Shown one piece after another: positions 9,549-21,737 of a DNA stretch of 64,000 nucleotides (positions are counted from its first letter, which is position 1; each line of letters opens with the position of its first letter). Origin of the DNA: Avena insularis (taxonomy: Eukaryota > Streptophyta > Magnoliopsida > Poales > Poaceae). Where the stretch lies: NCBI GenBank assembly GCA_023614405.1, contig CM042697.1, forward strand, positions 470,252,792 through 470,316,791, given 5' to 3'. The notes beneath the pieces were generated by a model. The model was given only the letters and a program-made list of their open reading frames with translations, searched no databases and had not been told where the DNA came from. A program made the translations under genes and the position numbers.

Positions 9549-12500
9549 TGCCACATCCCAAAATTTTCCAAATTTTGAAATGTGAAAAAAATAAATAAAC
9601 AAAATAAATAATTGTTGAAAATTAGGGTGAAAAGAAACTTTTTGATTCCAAATGGAAACATCAAAACCCATCTTGAACAAACTTTGAATGAAAAGGGAAT
9701 CAAACAAAATTTCAATCAAGTGAAGTGCATTCATCAATAATGTATCTTGAAATTTAAACACTTGGAAAAGTTAAACCAAAACCCTAAAACCCTAATGGAA
9801 TGATTCATTTCCAAGATCTCTCTAAGATTATGGATTTAATCCATATAAAAATTTGTCAACAAACATTTATAAATGATCAAGAATGATAAAGAAAAATATT
9901 ATAAAACCATAGAAATTGGTTTCACTCAATTTGGAGTCATAGACAAAAACTTATGAATTTATTAAGATAAAAGGAATTAATTTCCAAAGCTAATAAAGTC
10001 CTATCTAAAGTCCATGCCAAATCTTGAGCTTTTTAAATCCTAAAGGGATTTAAAAAGATAAACAAATATTAAATAAAATTATATAAATTGGAATCACCAA
10101 TTTTGGATCTTTAAATAAAAGGATATGGATTTTATAAGGCAAAGGAAGAAATAAATAAATAAGGAATATTTAAAATCCAAATTAAATCTTGGCCAAACAA
10201 ATGAAATGAAAGATTATTGATTAATAAAAGGAGTAAAGGATTATTTAAATAAAATCATAAGGATTGATTAATATCCAATTTTATTTATATAAAGACAATT
10301 CCCAATTTAAATGAACATTAAATCATATGAAAGTATTTTAAATAATAATTCAAAGGTAATTGTTTGCACTATTGAATAAATAAAATCTACTGAAAAAGGT
10401 CTGATAAAAAATTGGAATTCAAATAGAAGTTTGAAAACGTATTTAAAATCCTATTTGAATAAAGACAAATGCCTATTTTAAATAAATAGTAAACCATAAA
10501 AGGATAAAAGAAATTATTATAAAATGGACTTTAAAACACATTTAAAACAATATAGAAAACTACTAAAAAGTTTTGAAAATATTTGATAAATAAATCTGAT
10601 TCAAATAAGAGTTTCAAATTCAAAACATAAATTCAAAATAGAAAAAGGCAAAGAATCAGGAATAAAAAAAGGGAAAGAAAACAGGCCCAGTCCAGTCCAA
10701 CTAGAAGCCCACCCGGCTCTCCCTGCAGAAAACGATTCGCACCGCGCGGTTTACCCCCTCAGACGCTGACAGCAGGACCCCATGTGCTTTACCCCACCTC
10801 GCTGACCGCTGGACCCTACTGCCAGCTTGTCTTCTTCTTCACCCGCGTCGACCGTTCCCCCTCGCACCTCACCGTTTCTGCCGCGTTTTAATCTTTGTAA
10901 ATACGCATGAATGCGAGATCAAACCTCGCCGGTGACCACGCACCCTTAAACGCCCATGCCCCCACTCCATTTTCCCCCAGAGACCACTCCCTCTCGGCCG
11001 CCAGGCTGCTACAATTTCAACCTCAAACCCCCTCTGCTCCGACGAGCTCCTCCGTCGATTCCGGCGAGGACAATCACCCTCACGGCCCCTGCTTCACACG
11101 AGTTTGATCCCCAGCCCATTGCGCATCTACCAGTGGTGCCAGCAAGCCCGCGCGTGCTTCGGAACATTGGCAAGGACCACCTCTAAATGCCGCCGTCGTC
11201 TGTGCCCACTCCGGCGACCCCTCCACGTAAGCACAAACTGCCCCTCCTCTCTTGTTACTAGTCACGTGTTCAGCATCCTTGTGCACATCTAACTGCGTCA
11301 TTCATTTGCCTTGGCATGGCCTGCAACCTGGCCTCCGACAACGACCAGATGAACCCGACGACGCCACGAACTCCGATGAGCAATCACCGCTATTCCCGAG
11401 CGCCCCTCGACGAACAGACACCACCTCGAGCTTCTCCTCGTCACGACGAGTTCGGTAATGGCCTTGTTCCTCTCCCGCACATCCTAAATCGTCAGCGACG
11501 TCGCTGACAGAGCGTCGCCGCCGCGCGCTGCCATCGAGCGCCACCAATTTCTGGTCATAGCGCTGTAGCCGTTAGATCGTGATCGTCTGGTTAAGATTAG
11601 ATTTTAACTGAAGGGGTAAGTTTTGATCTGTGCTGCAAGATCTTATTTAGATCCAACGTTCCACAGAACACAATCCACGAGAACCGGTACGCGCCAGTAA
11701 TAATAAGACACGTGGCCAACTTTTGTTTTAAATAGACAGAAACATTTCTATTAGATGTTTAAACTTGCAAAATTCATAACTTTAAATCTACACGTCCAAA
11801 TTTTGCAAACTTTATATCATTGGAATCAGGAAAAAGAATTATACCCAACCATGCCCTTTGTTTAATGATTTGCTTCTGTAATATTGGTTGTTTTTGCAGA
11901 AACATGTGTAGGCCTAATTTGAGTATAAAAATGATTCTAAAAATGATTTTAGAGTAAAATCTTTTGTAAAAGTTTTGTTTTGAACCTACTGACCATAAAA
12001 ACCAACTTGTAGATTTATAAATACATTTTGTGATGCTAAGGAATAAATCTTTGAATAAAAGCATTTTCTAGTTAAATAAAAATGTGGATTATGGTTTAAA
12101 AATGCTTTTTGAGTAAAACCTTTTTGCAAATGGATTAATATTAAATACTTTGACCATAAACACAAACATTTTTGTTTAAAAATATATTTAGCTAACACTA
12201 CACAATATTACTTTGATTTAAATCATTTTTAGTAATTTTTTTTTGATTTAAATGGCCATTTTCACCAACTTGAATTTAAATGGTTTTACCACTTATGTAA
12301 ATGACCAATATGAGCTTTAAAATGTTTAGAGCCTACTAGAAACCACTTTTCCAAATAAAAAAATCTATTGCATGCTTGCATGCATTTCTAGATCTTATTG
12401 TTTTATGTGATGAATTGCTTGAATGCTAGTTTTAATATGTGCTTGCTTGATTGAATTGTAGTGAAATTTGAAGAGTGTGAATTATTGAAAGATCAAGGAG

Positions 12501-13860
12501 TGAACCAATATTCTCTACTAAAAAGGAAAGTGGCACTATCATCCATTTCCTACTATTTTCATTACACTTAGTGGAATTTTTGTAGTATGCATGATAGGGC
12601 TACTATGTTACTATGATATGCTATGTCCTAATAGGATGTCCTCTATACCTTACTTAGTGAAAACATCATAGTTGTATTATGCTTAACCCTGCTATAGACT
12701 TGGGGTGGAATACCATGTTATGAATATATGAAGTGTTGGAAAAATATATGTTTTATATAATAAAACAAGTACTCAATGAACCACCTGGGTGGAATGTGGA
12801 TACTCAATTTTTGGACAAGGTGGCAACAAAGGGAACCATGTTTATATGACTATCTTTTTGTATGTGCACTAGAAGAAAACCACCCATGGACTTAGGGATT
12901 GAACATGTTTCTCGTACAGTGGCTTCCGTGTACAGCCACATGCTAAATGGGCTCTTGCTTATTCAATTACATAGTGGAAGACCCTTGCATTGGCACCTAC
13001 TCAGGATAACCGGATTCATGTATTGTAAATATATCCTTACATTGGTGCCTGGTAGACAAGCTAGCATCATGTATTGGGAGGACTTCTATGGAAAGACTTT
13101 GTCACATTCTCGATCTGCTGGTACTCCATTTGGTGTGTACTTATCCAGCGGCCACTGGTGGCGTCAAGATGAGATTGTGTCATGTGGGTAAAGTGTACAA
13201 ATTCCATAGAAGATCAAATTCTAAGTACTTAGCCGTGTCCCCAGTTATGGACAACTCTGAGCAACTAAGGCCTGAAGCTATGGAAGATCTCGACATTCCA
13301 ATTTCTCAAATAAAACTTGATGGTGTCAACAAGGGAATAGAAGCACTTGGAGTTTTCCAAGGAGTCCAGAAAGATTGTCAAAATATCAAAACTATTTTGA
13401 AAAGATAGGATAAAACTATATTGCTTTCTGCAAATGAGCCTAAACCCTACTTAGCCAAATATGCATATATTGATAGGTACCACTTATTTCTACATAGTAG
13501 TGAAACTTGCCAATACAATTCAAATGTATTGACCCTTGTGGCTATAACTTATAATGTTGCGGGTTTGTTTGATGTTAGAGAAGTGTGTTGAATAGGATTA
13601 TAAGTCTACAACCAACATGATTGCCTGTGGCACTTTGAAGATGAAGGACCCATGCTATATAGATATTTCTACTGCATTGTAATGAGATATCCAATGAGCT
13701 ATGCAAGATGTAATGAATTATTTTATTCCTGGTTATTAAGTTGTACTATGACCTTTGTTTCTTGATATTATATCTTAAACTGTGGATGCTAGCTATTAAT
13801 CCTGGGACTAGCATTGTAAACACAGGGATCTCTACCTTATTAAAGGTTGGCACCTCTACA
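9549..13860 (+). mobile_element. 5' LTR of the gag-only element
   Basis: The LTR runs from TGCCACATCCCAAAATTTTC to CACCTCTACA. Most of it is AT-rich, including many AAATAAA-like stretches at 9580-10680. A GC-rich block at about 10680-11570 resembles a plant promoter/leader region. It contains small open frames, one of which (11316-11507) is intact in both LTRs. The LTR ends 2 bp before the primer site. Confidence 0.92.
11316..11507 (+). CDS. Small open frame inside the LTR, 63 residues, unknown
   Basis: The frame starts MACNLASDNDQ and continues with SNHRYSRAPLDEQTPPRASP to a basic end (NRQRRR). The 3' LTR carries the same-length frame at 17427-17618, with a few substitutions and no stop. 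It lies at the end of the GC-rich LTR block. It is basic, proline- and serine-rich, and matches no family I know. It may be chance. Confidence 0.25.
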   Translation: MACNLASDNDQMNPTTPRTPMSNHRYSRAPLDEQTPPRASPRHDEFGNGLVPLPHILNRQRRR

Positions 13861-13862
13861 GA

Positions 13863-13874
13863 TGGTATCAGAGA
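13863..13874 (+). other. Primer-binding site, initiator tRNA-Met type
   Basis: TGGTATCAGAGA lies 2 bp after the 5' LTR end and matches the start of the canonical TGGTATCAGAGC site complementary to initiator tRNA-Met. Confidence 0.85.
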
Positions 13875-14374
13875 ACTGTGTTACCTGTAGGATTATAAAC
13901 CTAAGATTGGACAAAATCCCTTAGAAAAATAGGAGTTGTATTTGTTCCAAAACTTATTTACAAACAATCTTGTAAACTCTTTCCTCAACCTTTTTGGTTT
14001 TGATTCTACATCTCTTCCTTTTCAACTTGATGGACAAAGCCTCCACCATGACCAAGGACTTCAACTTTAATTTCACCATGGACTTCAACTTAGACATCAC
14101 TAAGGACTACAAGTGAGAACCAAGAGACATTAGATTGCCTACCAAAACATTGATATCATGTTAGTGTATGGATCATATTGACCTATGAGGTATGACTATA
14201 CTAGATTGATTGTTTCAAGAAAACTTGTTGTTTCCTTCAACTCATGACTTAAGCTCATAAGTTGTTAAGTGAATAGTTGCTTGTTGATTGTTTGATTGAA
14301 CTTGATTGTTTTGGGTTGTTTGTTAGGACTTCTGTAGATCTATCTATCATTACTTATCCCTATTAAACCCACAG
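13875..14374 (+). other. Untranslated leader of the gag-only element
   Basis: The 500 bases between the primer site and the gag start hold no open frame of note. The stretch would be the RNA leader, including any packaging signal. I cannot identify one by eye. Confidence 0.6.
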
Positions 14375-14403
14375 ATGCCTCCCCGTCATGCCAACCCCAA
14401 CCA

Positions 14404-14435
<32 letters not shown>

Positions 14436-15481
14436 CTCCCGAGATGCAGCAGTTGATGACATCTCAAGCTCAACTGATGCAGATGATGGCGTAGTTTATG
14501 CAAAATCAGAATCAGAACAACAATAACAATAAAAATAACAACAACCACAATCAGAATAATCCTCCAGCACTTGACATGCTCACCAGATTTCTGAAACTGA
14601 GGCCTGCAAGGTTCTTTGGAACAACTGATCCAATGGTAGCCAATGACTGGTTACGTTCGGTGAACAAGGACTTAGTGACTGTTGGCTGCACCGATGAGGA
14701 AAAAGTTAGGTTTGCAGCATATCTGCTTGAAGGGCCAGCAGCAACATGGTGGGACAACTTTCATATCACCACTCCCCTTGAGGATGTGACTTGGGCTATT
14801 TTTGAGGATGGTTTCCGTACAGCTCACATCTCATCCGAAGTGATGAACTTGAAGAAAAAGGAATTCCACAATCTGAAACAACGCCACCTCAGTGTTGCTG
14901 AGTACATTGAGGAATTCAACAATCTGGCACGCTATGCACCGGATGAAGTTGATACAAATGCTAAGAGGAAAGATAAATTTCTCAAAGAACTTAATGATGA
15001 GTTGAACCTGCAGCTGTCTGTTGCCTATGTCCCAACTTACCAATCACTCTGTGACAAAGCCACCATCTTGGAAAAAAAGATGAATCAAGTTGAGAACAGA
15101 AAGAGGAAGCATAACCTCAAGTATCACTCAGGATCATCACAAAAGAAGCGTTCATTCCAAAAGAGCAATGAAGATTCTGGACCACATCAGCATCACCACA
15201 ACAACAATGGAGGTGATAATAATGGAAATGATACTGACAATGGAGATGACCTTGGTCAGAACCAACATGGAAATCCTAGGAAGAAAGACATTATCCAGTT
15301 GCAGTGCTATAATTGTAAGGAACTTGGACATTATGCATCAGATTGTCCTGAGAAGAAAAAGAAAAGGGATGCTAGAAACTCTAATGAAAGCAATTCCAAT
15401 GAGGTCCAGAAAGGACATGTGAACCACATCGACATGTATGGAACCCTTGAAGAATTAGATGATGAGGATGGCAGGAATTAG
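14375..15481 (+). pseudogene. gag of the gag-only element, one early stop
   Basis: The frame opens at ATG 14375 (MPPRHANPNQ), passes through a polyasparagine run and meets TAG at 14492-14494 (codon 40). It then reopens at ATG 14498, only one codon later, and continues 327 codons to TAG at 15479. The main part has the Retrotrans_gag domain (PARFFGTTDPMVANDWL, then LEGPAATWWDNF and YAPDEV) at about residues 30-175. A CCHC zinc knuckle (CYNCKELGHYASDCP) follows near residue 275, with a His/Asn/Asp-rich stretch before it. The protein would form virus-like particles and bind element RNA. Re-initiation at 14498 would still give a nearly complete gag. No pol follows. Confidence 0.85.
14402..14437. 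repeat. (AAC)n microsatellite within gag
   Basis: About eleven AAC triplets in phase with the gag frame encode polyasparagine. A second Asn-rich stretch follows at 14500-14560 without being a pure repeat. Confidence 0.9.
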
Positions 15482-15649
15482 TTAGCTCAGTTGAGTCAAA
15501 TAAGGATTCCTTGTTTGATATCAATTATTGAATCCATAGTCAAGTGAACCATCAATGTAACCCTATAAGACTTTCTTTTAAGGGTGGTAGTACCCTAGTT
15601 GTCTTCAAGCCAACTTGTAACCTCTAGCCTTCCCAAATCTCAGGACGAG

Positions 15650-15671
15650 ATTTCTTTTAAGGGTGGTAGCC
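15650..15671 (+). other. Polypurine-type stretch before the 3' LTR
   Basis: AAGGGTGGTAG ends 1-2 bp before the 3' LTR and is the likely plus-strand priming site. A similar AAGGGTGGTAG with flanking TTTCTTTTA also occurs at 15580, so the segment is locally duplicated. Confidence 0.55.
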
Positions 15672-18600
15672 TGTCACATCCTAAAATTTTCCAAATTTTG
15701 AAATGTGAAAAAAAATAAATAAATAATTGTTGAAAATTAGGGTGAAAAGAAACTTTTTGATTCCAAATGGAAACATCAATACCCATCTTGAAAAAACTTT
15801 GAATGAAAAGGGAATCAAACAAAATTTCAATCAAGTGAAGTGCATTAATCAATAATGTATCTTGAAATTTAAACACTTGGAAAAGTTAAACCAAAACCCT
15901 AAAACCCTAATGGAATGATTCATTTCCAAGATCTCTCTAAGACTATGGATTTGATCCATATAAAAATTTGTCAACAAACATTTATAAATGATCAAGAATG
16001 ATAAATAAAAATATTATAAAACCATAGAAATTGGTTTCACTCAATTTGGAGTCATAGACAAAAACTTATGTATTTATTAAGATAAAAGGAATTAATTTCC
16101 AAAGCTAATAAAGTCCTATCTAAAGTCCATGCCAAATATTGAGAAAATAAATCCTAAAGGGATTTAAAAAAATAAACAAATATTAAATAAAATTATATAA
16201 ATTGGAATCACCAATTTTGGATCTTTAAATAAAAGGATATGGATTTTATAAGGCAAAGGAAGAAATAAATAAATAAGGAATATTTAAAAGCCAAATTAAA
16301 TCTTGGCCAAACAAATGAAATGAAAGATTATTGATTAATAAAAGGAGTAAAGGATTATTTAAATAAAATCATAAGGATTGATTAATATCCAATTTTATTT
16401 ATATAAAGACAATTCCCAGTTTAAATGAACATTAAATCATATTAAAGTATTTTAAATAATAATTCAAAGTGAATTGTTTGCACTATTGAATAAATAAAAT
16501 CTACTGAAAAAGGTCTGATAAAAATTTGGAATTCAAATATAAGTTTGAAAACCTATTTAAAATCCTATTTGAATAAAGACAAATGGCTATTTTAAATAAA
16601 TAGTAAACCATAAAAGGATAAAAGAAATTATTCTAAAATGGACTTTAAAACACATTTAAAATAGTATAGAAAACTACTGAAAAGTTTTGAAAATATTTGA
16701 TAAATAAATCTGATTCAAATAAGAGTTTGAAATTCAAAACAGAAATTCAAAATAGAAAAAGACAAAGAATCTGGAATAAAAAAGGGAAACAAAATAGGCC
16801 TAGTCCAGCCCAACTAGCAGCCCACCCGGCTCTCCCCGCAGAAAACGATTCGCATCACGCGGTTTACCCCCTCAGACGCTGACAGCAGGACACCACGTGT
16901 TTTACCCCACCTCGTTGACCGCTGGACCCCACTGCCAGTTCGTCTTCTTCTTCACCCGCGTCGACCGTTCCCCCTCGCACCTCGCTGTTTCTGCCGCGTT
17001 TTAATCTTCGTAAATACGCATGAATGCGCGATCAAACCTCTCCGGTGACCACGCACCCTTAAACGCCCACGCCCCCACTCCATTTCCCCCAGAGACCTCC
17101 CTCTCGGCTGCCAGGCTGGTACAATTTCAACCTCGAACCCCCTCTACTCCGACGAGGTCCTCCGTCGATTCCGGCGAGGACAATAACCCCAACGGCCCCT
17201 GCTTCACACGAGTTTGATCCCCAGCCCATTGCGCATCTACCAGTGGTGCCAGCTAGCCCGCGCGCGCTTTAGAACATCGGCAAGGACCACCATTGAACGC
17301 CGCCGTCGTCTGTGCCTACTCCGGCGACCCCTTCCCGTAAGCATAAACTGCCCCCTCCTCTCTGGTTACTATTCACGTGTTCAGCATCCTTGCACATATC
17401 TAACTACGTCATTCATTTGCCTTGGCATGGCCTGCAACCTCGCCTCCGACAACGAACAGACTACCCCGATGATGCCACGAACTCCGACGAGCAATCACCG
17501 CTATTCCCGAGCGCCCCTCGACGAACAGACACCACCTCGAGCTTCTCCTCGTCACGATGAGTTCGGTAATGGCCTTGTTCCTCTCCGGCGCATCCTAAAT
17601 CATCGGCGACGTTGCTGATAGAGCGTCGCCGCCGCGCGCTACCGTCGAGCGCCGCCAGTTCCTGGTCATAGCGTTGTAGCCATTAGATCGTGATCGTCTG
17701 GTTAATATTATATTTTAACTGAAGGGGTAAGTTTTGATCTGTGTCGCACGATCTTATTTAGATCCAACGATTCACAGAGCGAATCCGTGCAAACCGGTAC
17801 GCGCCAGTAAAAATAAGACACGTGGCCAGCTTTTGTTTTAAATAGACAGAAACATTTCTATTAGATGTTTAAACTTGCAAAATTCATAACTTTAAATCTA
17901 CACATCCAAATTTTGCAAACTTTATATCATTGGAATCAGGAAAAAGAATGCTATCCAACCATGCCCTTTGTTTAGTGACTTGCATCTGTAATATTGGTTG
18001 TTTTTGTAGAAACATTTGTAGGCCTAATTTGAGTATAAAAATGATTCTAAAAATGATTTTAAAGTAAAATCTTTTGTAAAAGGTTTGTTTTGAACCTACT
18101 GACCATAAAAACCAACTTGTAGATTTAGAAATACATTTTGTGACGCTAAGGAATAAATCTTTGAATAAAAACATTTTCTAGTTAAATAAAAATGTGGATT
18201 ATGGTTTAAAAATGCTTTTTGAGTAAAACCTTTTTGCAAATGGATTAATATTAAATACTTTGACCATAAACACAAACATTTGTGTTTAAAAATATATTTA
18301 GCTAACACTACAAAATATTACTTTGATTTATATCATTTTTAGTAAAACAAAAATGATTTAAATGGCCATTTTCACCAACTTGAATTTAAATGGTTTACCA
18401 CTTATGTAAATGACCAATAGGAGCTTTAAAATGTTTAGAGCCTACTAGAAACCACTTTTACAAAAAAACAATCTTTTGCATGCTTGCATGCATTGCTTGA
18501 TCTTATTGTTTTATGTGATGAATTGTTTGAATATGTGCTTGCTTGATTGAATTGTAGTGAAATTTGAAGAGTGTGAATTATTGAAAGATCAAGGAGTGAA

Positions 18601-19957
18601 CCAATATTCTCTACTAAAAAGGCAAGTGGCACTATCATCCATTTCCTAGTATTTTCATTACACTTAGTGGAATTTTTGTAGTATGCATGATAGGGCTACT
18701 ATGTTACTATGCTATGCTATGTCCTAATAGGATGTCCTCTATACCTTCCTTAGTGAAAACATCATAGTTGTATTATGCTTAACCCTGCTATAGACTTGGG
18801 GTGGAATACCATGTTATGAATATATGAAGTGTTGGAAAAATATATGTTTTATATAATAAAACAAGTACTCAATGAACCACCTGGGTGGAATGTGGATACT
18901 CAATTTTTGGACAAGGTGGCAACAAAGGGAACCATGTTTATATGACTATCTTTTTGTATGTGCACTAGAAGAAAACCACCCAGGGACTTAGGGATTGAAC
19001 ATGTTTCTCGTACAGTGGCTTCCGTGTACAGCCACATGCTAAATGGGCTCTGGCTTAGTCAATTACATAGTGGAAGACCCTTGCATTGGCACCTACTCAG
19101 GTTAACCGGATTCATGTATTGGAAATATATCCTTACATTGGTGCCTGGTAGACAAGCTAGCATCATGTATTGGGAGGACTTCTATGGAAATACTTTGTCA
19201 CATTCTCGATCTGCCGGTACTCCATTTGGTGTGTACTTGTCCAGTGGCCACTGGTGGCGTCAAGACGAAATTGTGTCATGTGAGTAAAGTGTACAACTTC
19301 TGTAGAAGATCAAATTCTAAGTACTTAGCCGTGTCCCCGGTTATGGACAACTCTGAGCAACTAAGGCCTGAAGCTATGTAAGATCTCGACATTCCAATTT
19401 CTCAAAGTAAAACTTGATGGTGTCAATAAGGGAATAGAAGTACTTGGAGTTTTCCAAGGAGTTCAGAAAGATTGTCAAAATATCAAAACTATTTTGAAAA
19501 GATAGGATAAAACTATATTGCTTTCTGCAAATGAGCCTAAACCCTACATAGTCAAATATGTATATATTGATAGGTACCACTTATTTCTTCATAGTAGTGA
19601 AACTTGCCAATACAATTCAAATGTATTGACCCTTGTGGCTATAACTTATAATGTTGCGGGTTTGTTTGATGTTAGAGAAGTGTATTGAATAGGATTACAA
19701 GTCTACAACCAACATGATTGCCCATGGCACTTTGAAGATGAAGGCACATGCTATATAGATATTTCTGCTGCATTGTAATGATATAGCCAAATGAGCTATG
19801 TAAGATGTAATGAATTATTTTATTCCTGGTTATGAAGTTGTACTATGACCTTTGTTTCTTGATATTACATCTTAAACTGTGGATGCTAGCTATTGATCCA
19901 GAGACTAGCATTGTAAACACAGGGATCTCTACCTTATTAAAGGTTGGGACCTCTACA
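15672..19957 (+). mobile_element. 3' LTR of the gag-only element
   Basis: It runs from TGTCACATCCTAAAATTTTC to GACCTCTACA and is colinear with the 5' LTR apart from small indels (a shorter AT stretch near 15715, a few bases near 18350 and 18540). The small LTR frame recurs at 17427-17618. Confidence 0.92.
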
Positions 19958-19962
19958 CCACC
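19958..19962. other. Target-site duplication, right copy (CCACC)
   Basis: This is the exact repeat of 9544-9548, directly after the 3' LTR end. Confidence 0.92.
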
Positions 19963-20140
19963 CAGTGGTGTAGGCCCTACCCGGCCGTGCCACCAGGGGG
20001 TGTGACCACCCCGGAGCCCGTCTCCGTCCCGTTTTCGCCCAGTAACTTCATAATATATAATTCCCTGGATCCCCCGAGGTCCGTATATCGTGTTCTCCTT
20101 GTGTTTTCGTTTCGATCTGTTCAATTCAGTTGTTGTTCCA

Positions 20141-20591
20141 GTGTTCGCTCTCGGAGGGCTATGAGCTGCGACGCCGGCACGAGCTCCACCGCAATCTTGA
20201 GCAAGGGACTTTCATTGGATGGGTGGAAGAAGAAAGAATCACAGCTAGGCTCAAAGACATGGATCGGAGCATCAAGGAGGAAGTAAAGAACATGTCATCA
20301 GGCATGAAGGGACAAGCTGCCACAGGATCAAGGGCAAGAAAACCTACTTTTGTAGGGGTAATTATCACTGGACATGCTTTTTATCATAATATGCAGGGGA
20401 TGATGACCTCCGTTCCATACCTCAGTTCCTGCCCTGAGGCAGTGGAAGCCCTTCGAGCCACTGATGAGTTTTGTGATAAGTACCGAGTCCTAAGGAGAAA
20501 GGTGGATATACTTCAAGAGGAGAATAACAGGCTTCATAATATGCTGGAGGTTTTCCTCATCGAGAGAACACCACCACCAGCGAAGGAGTAA
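20141..20591 (+). CDS. Coiled-coil open frame downstream of pol, host element
   Basis: The frame is open from 20130 and ends with TAA at 20589. It has no ATG at its start and is preceded by TTGTTGTTCCAG, which looks like an intron acceptor ending at 20140, so it may be the second exon of a spliced message. The protein is charged and helical. A heptad-like region near its end (YRVLRRKVDILQEENNRL) suggests a coiled coil. It stands where Athila elements carry their env-like or extra frame. I see no signal peptide or membrane segment, so an envelope role is not supported. Function unknown. Confidence 0.5.
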
Positions 20592-21689
20592 TTCGTCATC
20601 AGGTTTTGGCATCCCCTTGGTTTGTTCCAAGCTTGGGGGAGTGCCGCGATATCACATCATTATCTTTCATCTTTTTACCTTTTTAGTAGAGTCATATCAT
20701 GAATAGAGAAGTTATCATATAGGTTGTTTTGCATTGTGGAAGTATCTCTCCTCTAGTTGGTTATCTATGTATCCCTTGGTGTGAGTGCCTTTATGGAATA
20801 TTAATGAGAAATTTCATCATTTACTTCTTACACATCTTATCTTAGTTTGCAACCTCTATTATATGACTAATCTTGTTGATTAGTATTGGTATCACTTTGG
20901 GAGCATCAAGTAAATTTAAATTGGTTTTGGCAAACCTAGCTCTAGTCAGTAGCAACACTTTTTGTGGTTTTGGAAGGAAAAGAGAAAAGCACTTACATGT
21001 ATTTTATATTATTTTCTTTCTTTCTTTCTTGATTGGCTCATAAGCTTAATATTATTTATTTAAGATCTTTTGTGTTTTCAAGGAAGATTGCATGTTTGTT
21101 TCTATCAACTGTATGTTTGCTTGTTTCCTTCAACTCTTATGCTTGCTACCCAGCCTTGCTAGCCAAAAACCTGTACTGAGAGGGAATGGTTCTCGTGCAT
21201 CCATTCCTTGAACTGAAGCATATGCCATTTGTGTCCACCATATCTACCTATTAGCATTATTGCTATTCCAAGTAAATTCTCGAGTTTCATATACCTTTCA
21301 AATTAAAAATTCTTTTGTTATGTGAAAACTAGTTAGTAAAGCTCTCACGAACTTGATGGCACACCTTATTTTCTTGCCCTTAATAAACTTGAACCATTGT
21401 TTCATCTATGTTGTATATGCTTGCACTTATAAGTTGGGAATTAGCAGAACCGTGTTGTCACGGGGAACGCTTTCAACACCTGTAAATATCTACCCCGTTG
21501 ATATCACGATATTTTGTTTGCGGATATCGGCGGTGTCAAATAAAAGGGGAGATTGTAAGTCCATGGAGTTATGTATATGTGTTAGAGAAACGCCTGGGCG
21601 GCTAGCCTAAGTCATGCCTAATCATGGTGGAAACTTGCAGCATCACCATAGTGAGCAATCTATGAAGCATCCTTAGAAAAATTATAGAG

Positions 21690-21733
<44 letters not shown>

Positions 21734-21737
21734 GATA
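21690..21737. repeat. (GA)n microsatellite
   Basis: About 20 GA dinucleotides, interrupted once by GGGA, lie in the host element spacer. On the minus strand this makes a serine-leucine run that is an artefact. Confidence 0.9.

Larger units (their letters stand above)
9549..19957 (+). mobile_element. Complete non-autonomous, gag-only LTR retrotransposon (10.4 kb)
   Basis: The element has two near-identical LTRs (4,312 and 4,286 bp), TG...CA ends, a tRNA-Met primer site, a 1.8 kb internal region with a single gag frame, a polypurine stretch and a perfect CCACC target duplication. No protease, reverse transcriptase, RNase H or integrase is present between the LTRs, so enzymes must come from a related element. 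LTR divergence is a few percent by eye, which suggests insertion roughly a million years ago. It lies inside the host Athila-like element. A related LTR fragment lies at 49184-51878 on the minus strand. Confidence 0.93.

Noticed and set aside
20141..20591. Envelope protein identity for the coiled-coil frame of the host element
   Set aside because: The position fits the env-like ORF of Athila elements, but there is no signal peptide, membrane segment or cleavage site.
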